Positions 38,527 through 47,172 of a stretch of 56,462 bases of DNA are shown here, piece after piece. The notes beneath the pieces are model-generated. The model saw nothing but the letters and a program-made list of their open reading frames with translations. It did no database searches and was not told the DNA's origin. This stretch comes from Enterobacter vonholyi (GTDB lineage Bacteria; Pseudomonadota; Gammaproteobacteria; Enterobacterales; Enterobacteriaceae). The position numbers and the translations under genes were made by a program. Each line of letters begins with the position of its first letter. Positions within the stretch are counted from its first letter, which is position 1. The stretch is taken from contig NZ_VTUC01000015.1 in assembly GCF_008364555.1 (NCBI RefSeq), forward strand, positions 1 to 56,462, in the 5' to 3' direction.

Positions 38527-38611
38527 ACGAAACAGTGTTCCGTTTTTCATAATGAGCACATACTATCGGCATAAAGTGGGCTTTTCAATGAAATTTAAAA
38601 CAACGTTTCAT
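38527..38611. promoter_or_regulatory. Two KdgR-like boxes upstream of kduI
   Basis: ACGAAACAGTGTTCCGT (38527-38543) and TTAAAACAACGTTTCAT (38595-38611) are both near-palindromes of the GAAAC/GTTTC type bound by KdgR. They lie 40 and 110 bp upstream of the kduI start, flanking the region expected to hold its promoter. Confidence 0.65.
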
Positions 38612-38679
38612 TTTTATTTTTGTTTATAACGGAAATGGTGTTCGGATCACAATTAAGCCGCCAGGAGAAAAAGGGCGCG

Positions 38680-38708
38680 AAAAAAAACCTCCCGGAGGAG
38701 GTTTTTTT
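38680..38708. terminator. Bidirectional-looking terminator of yqeF
   Basis: AACCTCC and GGAGGTT around a four-base loop, with A- and T-runs on both sides, 12 bp after the yqeF stop. On the minus strand it ends yqeF before the kduI promoter. Confidence 0.88.
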
Positions 38709-38720
38709 AATGAGAAGAGG

Positions 38721-39899
38721 TTAGCGTTCGATGGCCAGCGCCACCCCTTGCCCGCCGCCTATACAAAGCGTGGCAATTCCTTTGCGGGCATTGCGCTTTT
38801 TCATTTCGTGGACCAGAGAAACCAGGATCCGGCAGCCGGACGCACCGATAGGATGACCCAGCGCGATCGCCCCACCGTTAACGTTGACTCGCAGCGGATC
38901 CCACTCCAGCATTTTTCCGACGGAGATCGCCTGAGCGGCATAAGCTTCGTTCACTTCAATCAGATCCACATCCGAAAGCTGCCACCCCGCACGCTCCAGG
39001 CAGCGGCGGGTCGCGTAGACCGGTGCGATCCCCATTAACGCAGGATCAACCCCCACGCTCGCGAACGCCTTAATGCGGGCCAGGACGGGGAGATCGAGCT
39101 CAAGAGCTTTGCTTTCGCTCATCATCATAACGGCGGCAGCGCCGTCGTTAATGGAAGAGGCATTTCCCGCAGTCACTGAGCCCTGCATTTCAAACGCGGG
39201 GTTCAGCCTGGCCAGGCCTTCAGCACTGGCGTCAGTGCGCGGCTGTTCATCGGTATCTACGACGACATGCTCGCCGCTCTGACGCTGCGTGCTGACCGGG
39301 ACAATTTCGTCGCGAAAACGACCGGAATCGATCGCCGCACGCGCTTTTTGCTGCGAGCTTAGCGCATAGGCATCCTGCACCTCACGGCTGATGCCGTACT
39401 CGCGCGCCAGGTTTTCAGCCGTCACGCCCATGTGATAATCGTTGAATGCGTCCCACAGCCCGTCATGCACCAGGCTGTCGAGCAGCTGACTGTTGCCCAG
39501 CTGTGCGCCGGTCCGGCTGTCGGTCAACACGTGCGGCGCGCGGCTCATATTCTCTTGTCCGCCCGCAATGATCACGTCCGCCTCACCACACTGAATGGCC
39601 TGCGTCGCGAGATGCAGCGCTTTCAATCCTGAACCACAGACGTCGTTGATGGTGATGGCGGAGACGGTATTGGGCAGCCCGCCCTTCAGCGCCGCCTGAC
39701 GCGCAGGGTTTTGCCCGGCACCGGCCGTGAGAACCTGTCCCAGGATCACCTCATCAACTTCATGTGCTGCGATCCCGCTACGTTCCACCAGCGCTTTCAC
39801 CACCACGCTGCCCAGGTCAACCGCGGAGTGACGCGCGAGCGATCCCTGAAAACAGCCGATAGCTGTACGCAACGCACCCACTATAACGACATCTTTCAT
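38721..39899 (-). CDS. yqeF: Acetyl-CoA acetyltransferase (thiolase) YqeF
   Basis: Biosynthetic-type thiolase of 392 residues, condensing or cleaving acetoacetyl-CoA; its pathway in E. coli is not settled. The nucleophilic Cys lies in NDVCGSGLKALHLA, the His in GGAIALGHPIGASG, and the second Cys in TLCIGGGQG near the end. The start at 39899 (MKDVVIVGALRTAIG) matches E. coli YqeF and has a GAGGT ribosome site; eight additional codons are open upstream. It is the neighbour of kduI as in E. coli, and here it is followed by a LysR-type gene in the same orientation. Confidence 0.94.
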   Translation of the reverse strand: MKDVVIVGALRTAIGCFQGSLARHSAVDLGSVVVKALVERSGIAAHEVDEVILGQVLTAGAGQNPARQAALKGGLPNTVSAITINDVCGSGLKALHLATQAIQCGEADVIIAGGQENMSRAPHVLTDSRTGAQLGNSQLLDSLVHDGLWDAFNDYHMGVTAENLAREYGISREVQDAYALSSQQKARAAIDSGRFRDEIVPVSTQRQSGEHVVVDTDEQPRTDASAEGLARLNPAFEMQGSVTAGNASSINDGAAAVMMMSESKALELDLPVLARIKAFASVGVDPALMGIAPVYATRRCLERAGWQLSDVDLIEVNEAYAAQAISVGKMLEWDPLRVNVNGGAIALGHPIGASGCRILVSLVHEMKKRNARKGIATLCIGGGQGVALAIER

Positions 39900-39992
39900 C
39901 ACGACCTCTGTGTTAAATGACATGACGATAGTAGAGGATTGTTACTGGCAATTATCTTAATTGTTTAAAAATAGTGAGATTAATCACAAGGA

Positions 39993-40859
39993 TCAGCGCG
40001 CATCCTGCAGATACTGCCGCAGCCAGCTTCCGGCAATGCCGGGAGGGGATCGTTTATTCCACAGTAGATCGATGCCGATCGCCCGCGGCCAGCCGGGAAC
40101 ATTGAGCTGTACCAGGGATTTCGCGGCGGCAAATTCATCCACCAGCGCGCACGGCAACACGCACCAGCCAAATCCCTGTACCGCCATACTCAAGAGTAAC
40201 AGGTAATTCGGGGCTGACCAGACGGGCCCGCGCGCGATCTCCGCCTCGCGCTCAAGATAGGTGCTCAGCCGCAGCTCTCGCCAGCCGTGCAGCTCGTCAC
40301 GCTGAACGTCATGTTGTCCGGCCAGCGGATGCGTGGTGGCGACATAGATCGCCATGCGGGTCTGCATCGGCAGCCGGATGGCGCCGATATCCGTAGGGTA
40401 ACCGTCTCGCGCTTCGGTGAGGCCAACCTGCGCGCGCTCCTTTTGCAGCAGATCGATCACATCCTCCTCCTCGCCAATCAGACATTCGAATTCCGTATGG
40501 GGAAAGCGCGCGTCAAACTGTTTCATCATCTCTTCCAGCACGTCCGGGTTAAGGGTATCGGAAAGGACAAACGTCAGACGCGCCTCCGTTTGCGCCGATA
40601 GCGACACCGCCAGCTCATCCAGCCGCGTGCTGGCGGCGAGAATCGCCTGCACGTAGCCCAGCACCTGTTCCCCCTGGGCCGTCAACACCGGCTGGCGCGC
40701 AGAGCGGTCAAACAGCTCGAAGCCCAGATCGGCTTCAAGATTGGCAATGGACGTGCTGATCGTCGACTGGCTTTTGCGCAGCCGGCGTGCGGCTGCAGAG
40801 AAAGAGCCTGCCGCAACGGTCTCGACAAACGCGTTAAGAGCTTCGGGTGAATAGCGCAT
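39993..40859 (-). CDS. LysR family transcriptional regulator
   Basis: 288-residue LysR-type regulator. The helix-turn-helix lies in LNAFVETVAAGSFSAAARRL and SQSTISTSIANLEADLGFEL. The effector domain from about residue 90 shows LTFVLSDTLNPDVLEEMM and ends SWLRQYLQDAR. It is divergent from a PACE-type efflux gene across a 105-bp gap that contains an 11-bp direct repeat. In Acinetobacter the LysR-type regulator AceR controls the PACE gene aceI, so a similar inducible efflux pair is a reasonable inference. Absent at this place in E. coli K-12. Confidence 0.88.
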   Translation of the reverse strand: MRYSPEALNAFVETVAAGSFSAAARRLRKSQSTISTSIANLEADLGFELFDRSARQPVLTAQGEQVLGYVQAILAASTRLDELAVSLSAQTEARLTFVLSDTLNPDVLEEMMKQFDARFPHTEFECLIGEEEDVIDLLQKERAQVGLTEARDGYPTDIGAIRLPMQTRMAIYVATTHPLAGQHDVQRDELHGWRELRLSTYLEREAEIARGPVWSAPNYLLLLSMAVQGFGWCVLPCALVDEFAAAKSLVQLNVPGWPRAIGIDLLWNKRSPPGIAGSWLRQYLQDAR

Positions 40860-40869
40860 AACCTATCTA

Positions 40870-40966
40870 CTTTAGCGATGGATACTATCTTTAATATATC
40901 AGCTTTAGCGATGAAAATAGGCCACATCAACGCCCATACCGGCGAATTAACGAGGTCTATCGCTAT
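40870..40966. promoter_or_regulatory. TAGCGAT repeats in the LysR-PACE gap
   Basis: CTTTAGCGATG occurs at 40870-40880 and again at 40903-40913, exactly 33 bp apart (about three helical turns). The inverted form ATCGCTAT lies at 40959-40966, overlapping the PACE start codon. These repeats are likely operator elements for the divergent regulator. Confidence 0.55.
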
Positions 40967-41426
40967 GCAACATCAGGATGCACTCCAACGTAAACTGCCG
41001 GAGCGGATCTTTCATGCTGTCTGTTTTGAAGGGATTGCGACGGCGATCCTCGCCCCTACCGCGGCGTGGCTTATGCAGCGTTCCGTGGTGGAAATGGGCG
41101 GGTTGACCATTGTTCTGGCGACCACCGCCATGCTGTGGAACATTATTTATAACTTCGGCTTCGACCGCTTCTGGCCCGTTCAGCACGTCAAACGTACGGC
41201 AAAAGTGCGTGCGCTGCATGCGCTTGGGTTTGAATGCGGGTTTATTGTGATTGGCGTGTCGATTGTCGCCGCCGTGCTGGGCGTTACCCTGCTGCAGGCA
41301 TTCACACTGGAAATAGGTTTCTTCCTGTTCTTCCTGCCGTACACCATGTTCTATAACTGGGCGTACGATTGCCTTCGCGAGAAATTTCTTAAGCGTCGCC
41401 AGCAACGGCGCGCCCTGGCAGGCTAA
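40965..41426 (+). CDS. PACE family efflux transporter (chlorhexidine/biocide type)
   Basis: 153-residue inner-membrane protein with four helices arranged as two bacterial-transmembrane-pair repeats, the PACE (AceI-like) family. The diagnostic first-helix motif R-x2-H-x3-F-E appears as RIFHAVCFEG; the membrane Glu is the residue needed for transport in AceI. The second motif WN-x3-N-x2-FD appears as MLWNIIYNFGFDRFWP. The frame is open 29 codons further upstream, but the chosen start has a GAGG ribosome site and gives the family N-terminus. Substrates of characterised members include chlorhexidine and other cationic biocides and short diamines. Confidence 0.9.
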   Translation: MQHQDALQRKLPERIFHAVCFEGIATAILAPTAAWLMQRSVVEMGGLTIVLATTAMLWNIIYNFGFDRFWPVQHVKRTAKVRALHALGFECGFIVIGVSIVAAVLGVTLLQAFTLEIGFFLFFLPYTMFYNWAYDCLREKFLKRRQQRRALAG

Positions 41427-41435
41427 ACACCTTCT

Positions 41436-41456
41436 GGCCGGACGCCCGCTCCGGCC
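41436..41456. other. Hairpin after the PACE gene
   Basis: GGCCGGA and TCCGGCC form a 7-bp stem nine bases after the stop codon. No T-run follows, so its role as a terminator is doubtful. Confidence 0.35.
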
Positions 41457-41545
41457 ATTCACCTTCGAAGCAACTGCGCTCTCGGTGCATAACTATGGTA
41501 AATTGCACTCCATTCCGATGGTTTGATAGTTGAAACGTTGCTCTA

Positions 41546-42775
41546 ATGTCGAAAATTTGGTCAAAAGATGAGACTCTCTGGAGTTTCGCTCTCTACGGCA
41601 CGGCCGTGGGCGCAGGAACGCTGTTCCTGCCCATTCAGCTGGGCTCCGCAGGCGCAATTGTCCTGTTTATTACCGCCCTCGTGGCCTATCCCTTAACCTA
41701 CTGGCCGCACAGAGCGCTGGCGCAATTTATTCTGTCGTCGAAAACGAAAGGCAACGAAGGGATCACCGGCGCCGTTTCGCACTATTACGGCCGGAAGATC
41801 GGCAACCTGATCACCACGCTCTATTTCATCGCCTTCTTTGTGGTGGTGCAGATTTATGCGGTGGCCATCACCAACTCGCTCACGGAGCAGCTGGCGAAAC
41901 ACCTGACGGTAGACACCACCGTTCGCGTGCTGGTTAGCCTGGGCGTGGTGCTGGTCCTGAATCTGATCTTCCTGATGGGACGGCATATCACGATAAAAGT
42001 GATGGGCTTCCTGGTGTTTCCGCTGATCGCCTATTTCCTGTTTGTCTCGCTCTACCTGATCGGCAGCTGGCAACCCTCGCTGCTGACCAGCCAGATGGCC
42101 GTCGATCGCCACACGCTGCACCAGGTCTGGATTTCGATCCCGGTGATGGTGTTTGCGTTCAGCCATACCCCGATTATCTCCACGTTTGCCGTTGACCGTC
42201 GCGAGAAGTTTGCCGATGGCGCCATGGATAAATGTAAAAAGATCATGAAGGTGGCGTACCTGATCATCTGCCTGAGCGTGCTGTTCTTTGTCTTCAGCTG
42301 CCTGCTCTCAATTCCGCCGTCGTACATTGTGGCCGCCAAAGAGCAAGGGGTGACTATCCTGTCCGCGCTGTCGATGATGCCTTCATCACCGGCATGGCTG
42401 GGCATCTCCGGGATTGTCGTGGCGATAATTGCGATGTCGAAATCGTTCCTCGGCACCTATTTTGGGGTGATTGAAGGGGCGACGGAGATCGTGAAGTCGT
42501 CGCTCAGTCAGGTGGGGGTGAAAAAGAGCCGCGCCTTTAACCGCGCGATTTCCATTATGGGGGTGTCGTTAATCACCTTTGCCGTCTGCTGCATTAACCC
42601 GAACGCCATTTCGATGATTTACGCCATCAGCGGCCCGCTTATCGCCATGATCCTGTTTATCATGCCGACGCTGTCGACGTATCTAATCCCCTCCCTGAAA
42701 CAGTACCGTTCCATTGGCAACCTGCTGACGCTGATCGTCGGGGTGCTGTGCGTGTCGGTGATGTTTGTCGGCTAA
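41546..42775 (+). CDS. yqeG: HAAAP-family amino acid permease YqeG
   Basis: Inner-membrane amino acid:proton symporter of the hydroxy/aromatic amino acid permease family, related to the serine transporter SdaC. The protein is 409 residues with 11 predicted membrane helices, the E. coli YqeG length, and close to it throughout (ETLWSFALYGTAVGAGTLFL, FSHTPIISTFAVDRREKF, IPPSYIVAAKEQGVTILSA). Serine transport is the best guess from relatives. It is the last gene of the E. coli-like order; in K-12 the ETT2 region follows, here different cargo does. A 10-bp GC-rich hairpin follows the stop. Confidence 0.93.
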   Translation: MSKIWSKDETLWSFALYGTAVGAGTLFLPIQLGSAGAIVLFITALVAYPLTYWPHRALAQFILSSKTKGNEGITGAVSHYYGRKIGNLITTLYFIAFFVVVQIYAVAITNSLTEQLAKHLTVDTTVRVLVSLGVVLVLNLIFLMGRHITIKVMGFLVFPLIAYFLFVSLYLIGSWQPSLLTSQMAVDRHTLHQVWISIPVMVFAFSHTPIISTFAVDRREKFADGAMDKCKKIMKVAYLIICLSVLFFVFSCLLSIPPSYIVAAKEQGVTILSALSMMPSSPAWLGISGIVVAIIAMSKSFLGTYFGVIEGATEIVKSSLSQVGVKKSRAFNRAISIMGVSLITFAVCCINPNAISMIYAISGPLIAMILFIMPTLSTYLIPSLKQYRSIGNLLTLIVGVLCVSVMFVG

Positions 42776-42781
42776 CGCCCT

Positions 42782-42808
42782 GCATGCCCGGCGTTCTACC
42801 GGGCATGC
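42782..42808. other. Perfect 10-bp hairpin between yqeG and the Lrp-type gene
   Basis: GCATGCCCGG and CCGGGCATGC around a 7-base loop, filling the gap between two convergent genes. There is no U-tract on either side, so a REP-like or stabilising role is as likely as termination. Confidence 0.5.
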
Positions 42809-42811
42809 CCC

Positions 42812-43282
42812 TCAGTCTCGCCCAGCTGATTCCAGCGGAAAAGGCCTGTCCTGCACCACCGTTTTCATGACAAGCGTAGAGCGAAGGTGCTGCACGCCGG
42901 GCATGGCGGAGAGCTTCTCGTCGTAGAGCTTCTGGAAAGCGGACAGGTCGCGGGTCACGACGTGCATTAGATAATCGGGATCGCCAAACAGGCGCTGCGC
43001 CAGCACGATCTGCGGGATCTCCTCCACCGCCGCTTCAAACGCGCTAACCGCCTTTCTGTCACCCTCCTTCAGCGTCGCAAACACTATCGCCAGGAAGTTG
43101 AATCCCATTTTGGCGGGGTCGAGGCTGGCACGGTATCCCGTTATCGCCCCGCTTTGCTCCAGCGCCCGCACGCGACGATGGCACGGCGATAGGCTCAGAT
43201 TCACTCTTTCCGCCAGCTCGGTCAGGGATAAGCGGCCATCAGACTGTAGCTCAGCAAGAATTTTTCGATCGATGCTATCCAT
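42812..43282 (-). CDS. Lrp/AsnC family transcriptional regulator
   Basis: 156-residue feast/famine regulator. The helix-turn-helix covers MDSIDRKILAELQSDGRLSLTELAERVNLSLSPCHRRVRALE, shown here as adjacent segments of the standard Lrp start, and a C-terminal RAM ligand-binding domain covers about residues 65-150. The frame extends 56 codons upstream into the divergent promoter region, but only the start at 43282 gives the normal Lrp N-terminus. It is divergent from a RhtB/LysE-type exporter 115 bp away, a common pairing in which the regulator controls amino-acid export. The ligand is unknown. Confidence 0.85.
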   Translation of the reverse strand: MDSIDRKILAELQSDGRLSLTELAERVNLSLSPCHRRVRALEQSGAITGYRASLDPAKMGFNFLAIVFATLKEGDRKAVSAFEAAVEEIPQIVLAQRLFGDPDYLMHVVTRDLSAFQKLYDEKLSAMPGVQHLRSTLVMKTVVQDRPFPLESAGRD

Positions 43283-43397
43283 GTGGAAGATTTTCTCAAT
43301 TTCACCGTGTTGCGAGCATAACATTGAAAGCCTATTTCGCAGAGTTAGCGATATTCTTTTTCTCAACGTTTGACGCACTGCGGGAGTCTTCAGGAAG

Positions 43398-44009
43398 ATG
43401 GAAATGAGTATTGTGGCCGGCTTTTGGGTGGTTTCTTTTCTGCTTATCATGACGCCGGGTGCCGACTGGGCCTACGCCATTAGCGCCGGGATTAACGGGC
43501 GACGCGTGGTACCGGCAGTGGTGGGGTTAATGTCCGGGCATCTGTTAGCCACGCTGGTTGTGGTGGCTGGCGTGGGGGTCGTGATTGCTCAACATCCGCT
43601 GGCGTTAACCGGGCTGACCGTCGCGGGAGCCGCGTATCTCCTGTGGCTTGGCATCGGACTGTTGCGTCACCCTGCCGCACCGGAAAAGGCCACCCACCAT
43701 GCGGGAAACTGGAGGCAGTGGGCGGTGAAAGGGCTCTGCATTAGCGGCCTAAACCCAAAAGTGTTTTTACTGTTCCTGGCGCTGCTTCCTCAGTTTACGG
43801 ACCCGACCGGAAGCTGGTCGATAGCGATGCAGATGTCCGCGCTTGGTATGATGCACCTTATCACCTGTACGCTGGTCTATCTGCTGGTGGGGTATGGTTC
43901 GAAAGCGGTGCTGGCGACCCGACCACAGGCGGCGCGTCTGGTAAGCATGGCATCGGGAGGGATAATGGTGCTGATCGCGATGGTATTGCTTTTTGAGCAG
44001 GTGAGATAA
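43398..44009 (+). CDS. LysE/RhtB family amino acid exporter
   Basis: 203-residue inner-membrane protein with about six helices and the family start motif FLLIMTPGADWAYAISAGINGRR (here FLLIMTPGADWAYA followed by ISAGINGRR), plus GLCISGLNPKVFLLFLALLPQF in the middle. Members export amino acids such as homoserine, threonine, lysine or arginine. Two starts are possible: 43398 and, two codons on, 43404. The AGGA ribosome site is two bases from the first and eight from the second, so the second may be the one used. It is divergent from an Lrp-type regulator and convergent with yjdJ, sharing a terminator. Confidence 0.87.
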   Translation: MEMSIVAGFWVVSFLLIMTPGADWAYAISAGINGRRVVPAVVGLMSGHLLATLVVVAGVGVVIAQHPLALTGLTVAGAAYLLWLGIGLLRHPAAPEKATHHAGNWRQWAVKGLCISGLNPKVFLLFLALLPQFTDPTGSWSIAMQMSALGMMHLITCTLVYLLVGYGSKAVLATRPQAARLVSMASGGIMVLIAMVLLFEQVR

Positions 44010-44012
44010 AAA

Positions 44013-44034
44013 AACACCGGCCATCGCCGGTGTT
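44013..44034. terminator. Shared terminator between the exporter gene and yjdJ
   Basis: Nine-bp stem AACACCGGC / GCCGGTGTT with a CATC loop. The minus strand continues into seven T, so it mainly serves yjdJ; the plus strand side has TATTT. It fills the gap between convergent genes. Confidence 0.85.
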
Positions 44035-44036
44035 AT

Positions 44037-44309
44037 TTACGCCCGAATATCGTCATATTCCCGCGTTTTATCAAACTCATGTTTCGCGAACGGGCACAGC
44101 GGGATAATTTTACGGTTCTCACCGCGCATCTTCTCCACCACTTTCGCTACCAGCTGTTTACCGACGCCCTGCCCTTTCAGGCTCTCATCCACGTCGGTGT
44201 GCTCGATAATGCTCAGGTGCTCGCCGGTCGGTACGAAGACAATCTCCGCGACCTGGTTGCCGTTCGCATCATTGACGTAAAACTTGTTATGGCCTTCCAG
44301 AATATCCAT
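44037..44309 (-). CDS. yjdJ: YjdJ family GNAT-type acetyltransferase
   Basis: 90-residue minimal acetyltransferase-like protein (COG2388). The acetyl-CoA loop is in [21 protein letters not shown] (Q/R-x2-G-x-G/A), and the C-terminal [10 protein letters not shown] segment is conserved with E. coli YjdJ, which has the same length. The substrate is unknown. It follows yjdI by 10 bp. In E. coli yjdI-yjdJ lie near dcuS-dcuR; here they lie next to a related sensor-kinase gene, which suggests a long-standing neighbourhood. Confidence 0.92.
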   Translation of the reverse strand: MDILEGHNKFYVNDANGNQVAEIVFVPTGEHLSIIEHTDVDESLKGQGVGKQLVAKVVEKMRGENRKIIPLCPFAKHEFDKTREYDDIRA

Positions 44310-44319
44310 GGTTCCTCGC

Positions 44320-44550
44320 TTATTTTTGGCGATACTTCAGCGCACCGCTCGGGCAGGTATCAATCACGCGGACAACCGTTTCAACGTCCACTTCATCGGG
44401 AATGATCCACGGTTTACGTTTGAGATTAAACAGCTTTGCGCTGCCACGCACGCAGTTACCAGAGTGTTTGCAAATCCCGGTGTTGAAGTAAACGTCAATT
44501 TTCTCGCCGGTATAGGCCCGGTAACCCGCATCCAGTAGCTCTTTATCCAT
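44320..44550 (-). CDS. yjdI: YjdI family (4Fe-4S) mono-cluster protein
   Basis: 76-residue protein with a divergent ferredoxin-like Cys pattern: Cys in [13 protein letters not shown] and later [10 protein letters not shown], matching the Fer4_19 type of single 4Fe-4S cluster. E. coli YjdI has the same length and nearly the same residues ([19 protein letters not shown]). A redox or electron-transfer role is inferred. It is the first gene of the yjdI-yjdJ pair and is divergent from the sensor kinase gene, with a 176-bp gap. Confidence 0.92.
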   Translation of the reverse strand: MDKELLDAGYRAYTGEKIDVYFNTGICKHSGNCVRGSAKLFNLKRKPWIIPDEVDVETVVRVIDTCPSGALKYRQK

Positions 44551-44726
44551 GACATTGCCTCTGTAATTATTATCGTGCTGAATGAAGAATAGCCTGACGG
44601 GATCCTGCTGGCTATATCGTTGAAAACGAAAAGCCAGGTCACAACTCTTTTCTTGTTAGATTGCGTCCGCTAGTGGCGCATGTCAGGCTCGGAAAATGTC
44701 ACTTTTGCATAACTTGCGCAGGTTGA

Positions 44727-46367
44727 ATGAAACGCAGACTCTCTTTTCAGGTAAAGCTATTTTTAGCGCTGGTGTGCTTCTCCTGCCTGCTGTTAGTTCT
44801 GCTGGGAACGATCCTGTTTCATTTTATTGACCGGCAGCTCCATCACGATCTCGGTCAGCGCGCCCGGGTTCAGGCCAGCCAGATCGCGCTGATGCCGGGT
44901 CTGGCGGCAATGGTTGCGGCCCGGGATATCCCCGGCATCGCCCGGTTAATTCAGCCGCTGCGCGCCGAAAGCGATGCCAGCTATATTGTGATTGGCGATA
45001 CCGAGGAACAGCACCTTTATCATTCTGAATCCCCGGAGCGTATAAATTTACCGATGATCGGCGGGGATAACGCGGAGGTATTAAAGGGCAAAACTATTAT
45101 TTCCGTGCGTCAGGGCGGGATTGGCGTGTCGCTACGCAGCAAAGCGCCCATCTTCAACGCGCAGCATCAGGTGATTGGTATTGTCTCGGTCGGCTATCTG
45201 ACCTCCTATATTGCCAATATTAACGCCCGTATTCTCTGGCAGTCCGGGCTGTACGGCGCGGCTCTTCTGCTGCTGCTGTTTATGTTCTCCTGGCTGTTTA
45301 CCCGCAATCTCAAAAAACAGATGTTCCGACTGGAGCCGAAAGATATCGCTCAGCTGGTTTTGCAGCAGCGCGCGCTATTAGAAGCCATGTATGAGGGGGT
45401 ATTTGCCGTCAATGAAGAGAAGCAGCTGATTTTAATTAACCGCGCCGCACGAGAAATGCTGGATATTCGGCAAAGTGAGAAAGAACTTATCGGTAAACCG
45501 CTGGAAGACGTTCTGCAGACGTCGCCGGGCTTTTTATCCCAGCGCTACGCCTCGGTCAGCGCTGGCAGCCACGACCAGATTGCGGTGCTGAACCAGCGCG
45601 AGGTGATCGTCAACCGCGTGGCGATTGAGGTCGAACCGGGCGTTGAAAGCGGCTGGGTCTACAGCTTTCGCGACAAAAACGACATCAACACCCTCAGCAG
45701 CCAGCTCAGTCAGATCAAGCGCTATGCGGATAACCTGCGCATTATGCGCCACGAGCAGCTGAACTGGACCGCCACGCTGGTGGGCTTGCTGCAGATGAAA
45801 CACTATGACGAGGCGATCCGTTACATTCAGGTGCAGTCCGAAGGCGCGCAGCGGGTGCTGGACTTTGTCTCCGCCCGTTTTTCCTCTCCCGCGCTGTGTG
45901 GGCTGCTGTTAGGCAAATACGTTAGCGCGCGCGAAAAAGGCATCGAGCTGCTGTTTGATCCCGCCTGCCAGCTCACCCGCATGCCCGCCACGCTCAACGA
46001 AACGGAGCTGATGTCGGTTATTGGAAATCTGCTGGATAACGCGGTGGACGCAACCCTTAAAGCACCGGTCCCCGCGCCGGTAGAGCTTTACATTTCAGAC
46101 CGCAACCAGGAGCTGCTGATCGAGGTGGCTGACCGGGGCTGCGGGGTGGACGATGCGTTGAAGCCGCACATTTTCCGCCAGGGATTCAGCAGCAAGCCGG
46201 ACAGCGAAAACGACATTGTGGGCACCGAGCACGGTATTGGCCTGTATCTGGTGGCAGGATATATCGACAAGGCTGGCGGCACTATTGAGATTGCCGACAA
46301 CACGCCACAAGGGACTATTTTTTCTGTGTTTATTCCGAATGGGCAAAAGCATGACCCGAGCAATTGA
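44727..46367 (+). CDS. CitA/DcuS-family sensor histidine kinase
   Basis: 546-residue membrane sensor kinase. Helix 1 spans about residues 9-31 and helix 2 about 172-192, enclosing a periplasmic PAS-like (sCache) domain of about 140 residues. A cytoplasmic PAS domain follows (about 210-310), then the phosphorylation site His342 in MRHEQLNW and an HATPase domain with NLLDNAVDATL, DRGCGVDD and GTEHGIGLYL. The H-box form HE-x2-N is that of citrate/dicarboxylate sensors (CitA, DpiB, DcuS), though the usual basic residue after Asn is Trp here. It overlaps its response regulator by 17 bp. A di- or tricarboxylate ligand is inferred from family only. Confidence 0.9.
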   Translation: MKRRLSFQVKLFLALVCFSCLLLVLLGTILFHFIDRQLHHDLGQRARVQASQIALMPGLAAMVAARDIPGIARLIQPLRAESDASYIVIGDTEEQHLYHSESPERINLPMIGGDNAEVLKGKTIISVRQGGIGVSLRSKAPIFNAQHQVIGIVSVGYLTSYIANINARILWQSGLYGAALLLLLFMFSWLFTRNLKKQMFRLEPKDIAQLVLQQRALLEAMYEGVFAVNEEKQLILINRAAREMLDIRQSEKELIGKPLEDVLQTSPGFLSQRYASVSAGSHDQIAVLNQREVIVNRVAIEVEPGVESGWVYSFRDKNDINTLSSQLSQIKRYADNLRIMRHEQLNWTATLVGLLQMKHYDEAIRYIQVQSEGAQRVLDFVSARFSSPALCGLLLGKYVSAREKGIELLFDPACQLTRMPATLNETELMSVIGNLLDNAVDATLKAPVPAPVELYISDRNQELLIEVADRGCGVDDALKPHIFRQGFSSKPDSENDIVGTEHGIGLYLVAGYIDKAGGTIEIADNTPQGTIFSVFIPNGQKHDPSN

Positions 46368-47046
46368 CGTTGTGATCGTTGAAGATGAGCCGCACCTGGC
46401 GGAGCTGCATCGCGAGTATATCGAGCAGAATTTTCATTTGCGCGTGGTGGGCATCGCCGCGTCGATTGAGCAGGCATGCCGCCTGATTCGTCAGCATCAG
46501 CCGCGGCTTATCCTGCTGGACAACTATCTCCCGGACGGTAAAGGCGTGGAGTTAATTGATAATCCGCTACTGAAAAGCTATGAGTGTTCGGTGATCTTCA
46601 TCACCGCCGCCAGCGATATGCAGACCTGCAGCCACGCCATGCGCAGCGGCGCGTTTGACTACCTGATTAAGCCCGTCTTTTTCCAGCGCCTGCACGCCTC
46701 TCTGGAACGGTTTATGCGTTTCATCCACACCGTGCAGCAGGTGAAGGTGGTCGACCAGCATGCGCTGGATCGCCTGTTTAATCTTCCCGCAGCGGAAGCC
46801 TCCATTACGCCGTCGACGAAGGGCATTGAACCCCAGACGCTGGAACGGATTAAAAACCTGTTCGCCGAGCATCCCGATACCGCGATGTCGGTTGAAGAGG
46901 TGGTGGAAAAGGTGGGGATCAGTAAAACCACGGGGCGTCGCTACCTTGAATACTGCGTGGAGAGCGGGTTAATCAGCGTCGAAATGCTGTATGGCAATAT
47001 TGGTCATCCGCGAAGGTTATACCGCAAAGCGCCCGATAAACCGTAA
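46351..47046 (+). CDS. CitB/DpiA-family response regulator
   Basis: 231-residue DNA-binding response regulator. The receiver domain has the acidic pair Glu11-Asp12, phospho-acceptor Asp57 in LILLDNYLPDG and Lys in YLIKPVF. The C-terminal helix-turn-helix (SVEEVVEKVGISKTTGRRYLEY) is the CitB type, closer to DpiA than to DcuR. The frame continues upstream within the kinase gene; the start at 46351 gives the normal N-terminus and overlaps the kinase by 17 bp. The next gene, 168 bp on, is an ABC importer binding protein, the most likely target. Confidence 0.9.
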   Translation: MTRAIDVVIVEDEPHLAELHREYIEQNFHLRVVGIAASIEQACRLIRQHQPRLILLDNYLPDGKGVELIDNPLLKSYECSVIFITAASDMQTCSHAMRSGAFDYLIKPVFFQRLHASLERFMRFIHTVQQVKVVDQHALDRLFNLPAAEASITPSTKGIEPQTLERIKNLFAEHPDTAMSVEEVVEKVGISKTTGRRYLEYCVESGLISVEMLYGNIGHPRRLYRKAPDKP

Positions 47047-47172
47047 TCCAGAACTGTTCACAGGCTAACGTTCGTGGATTTTATGGTGTTAATTGCTGAA
47101 ACGACGGCGACAATCACACTTCGGAATCATTGCCCGCTTCACCCTCTTGTGGGTGGAGCCCGATACGCTATG

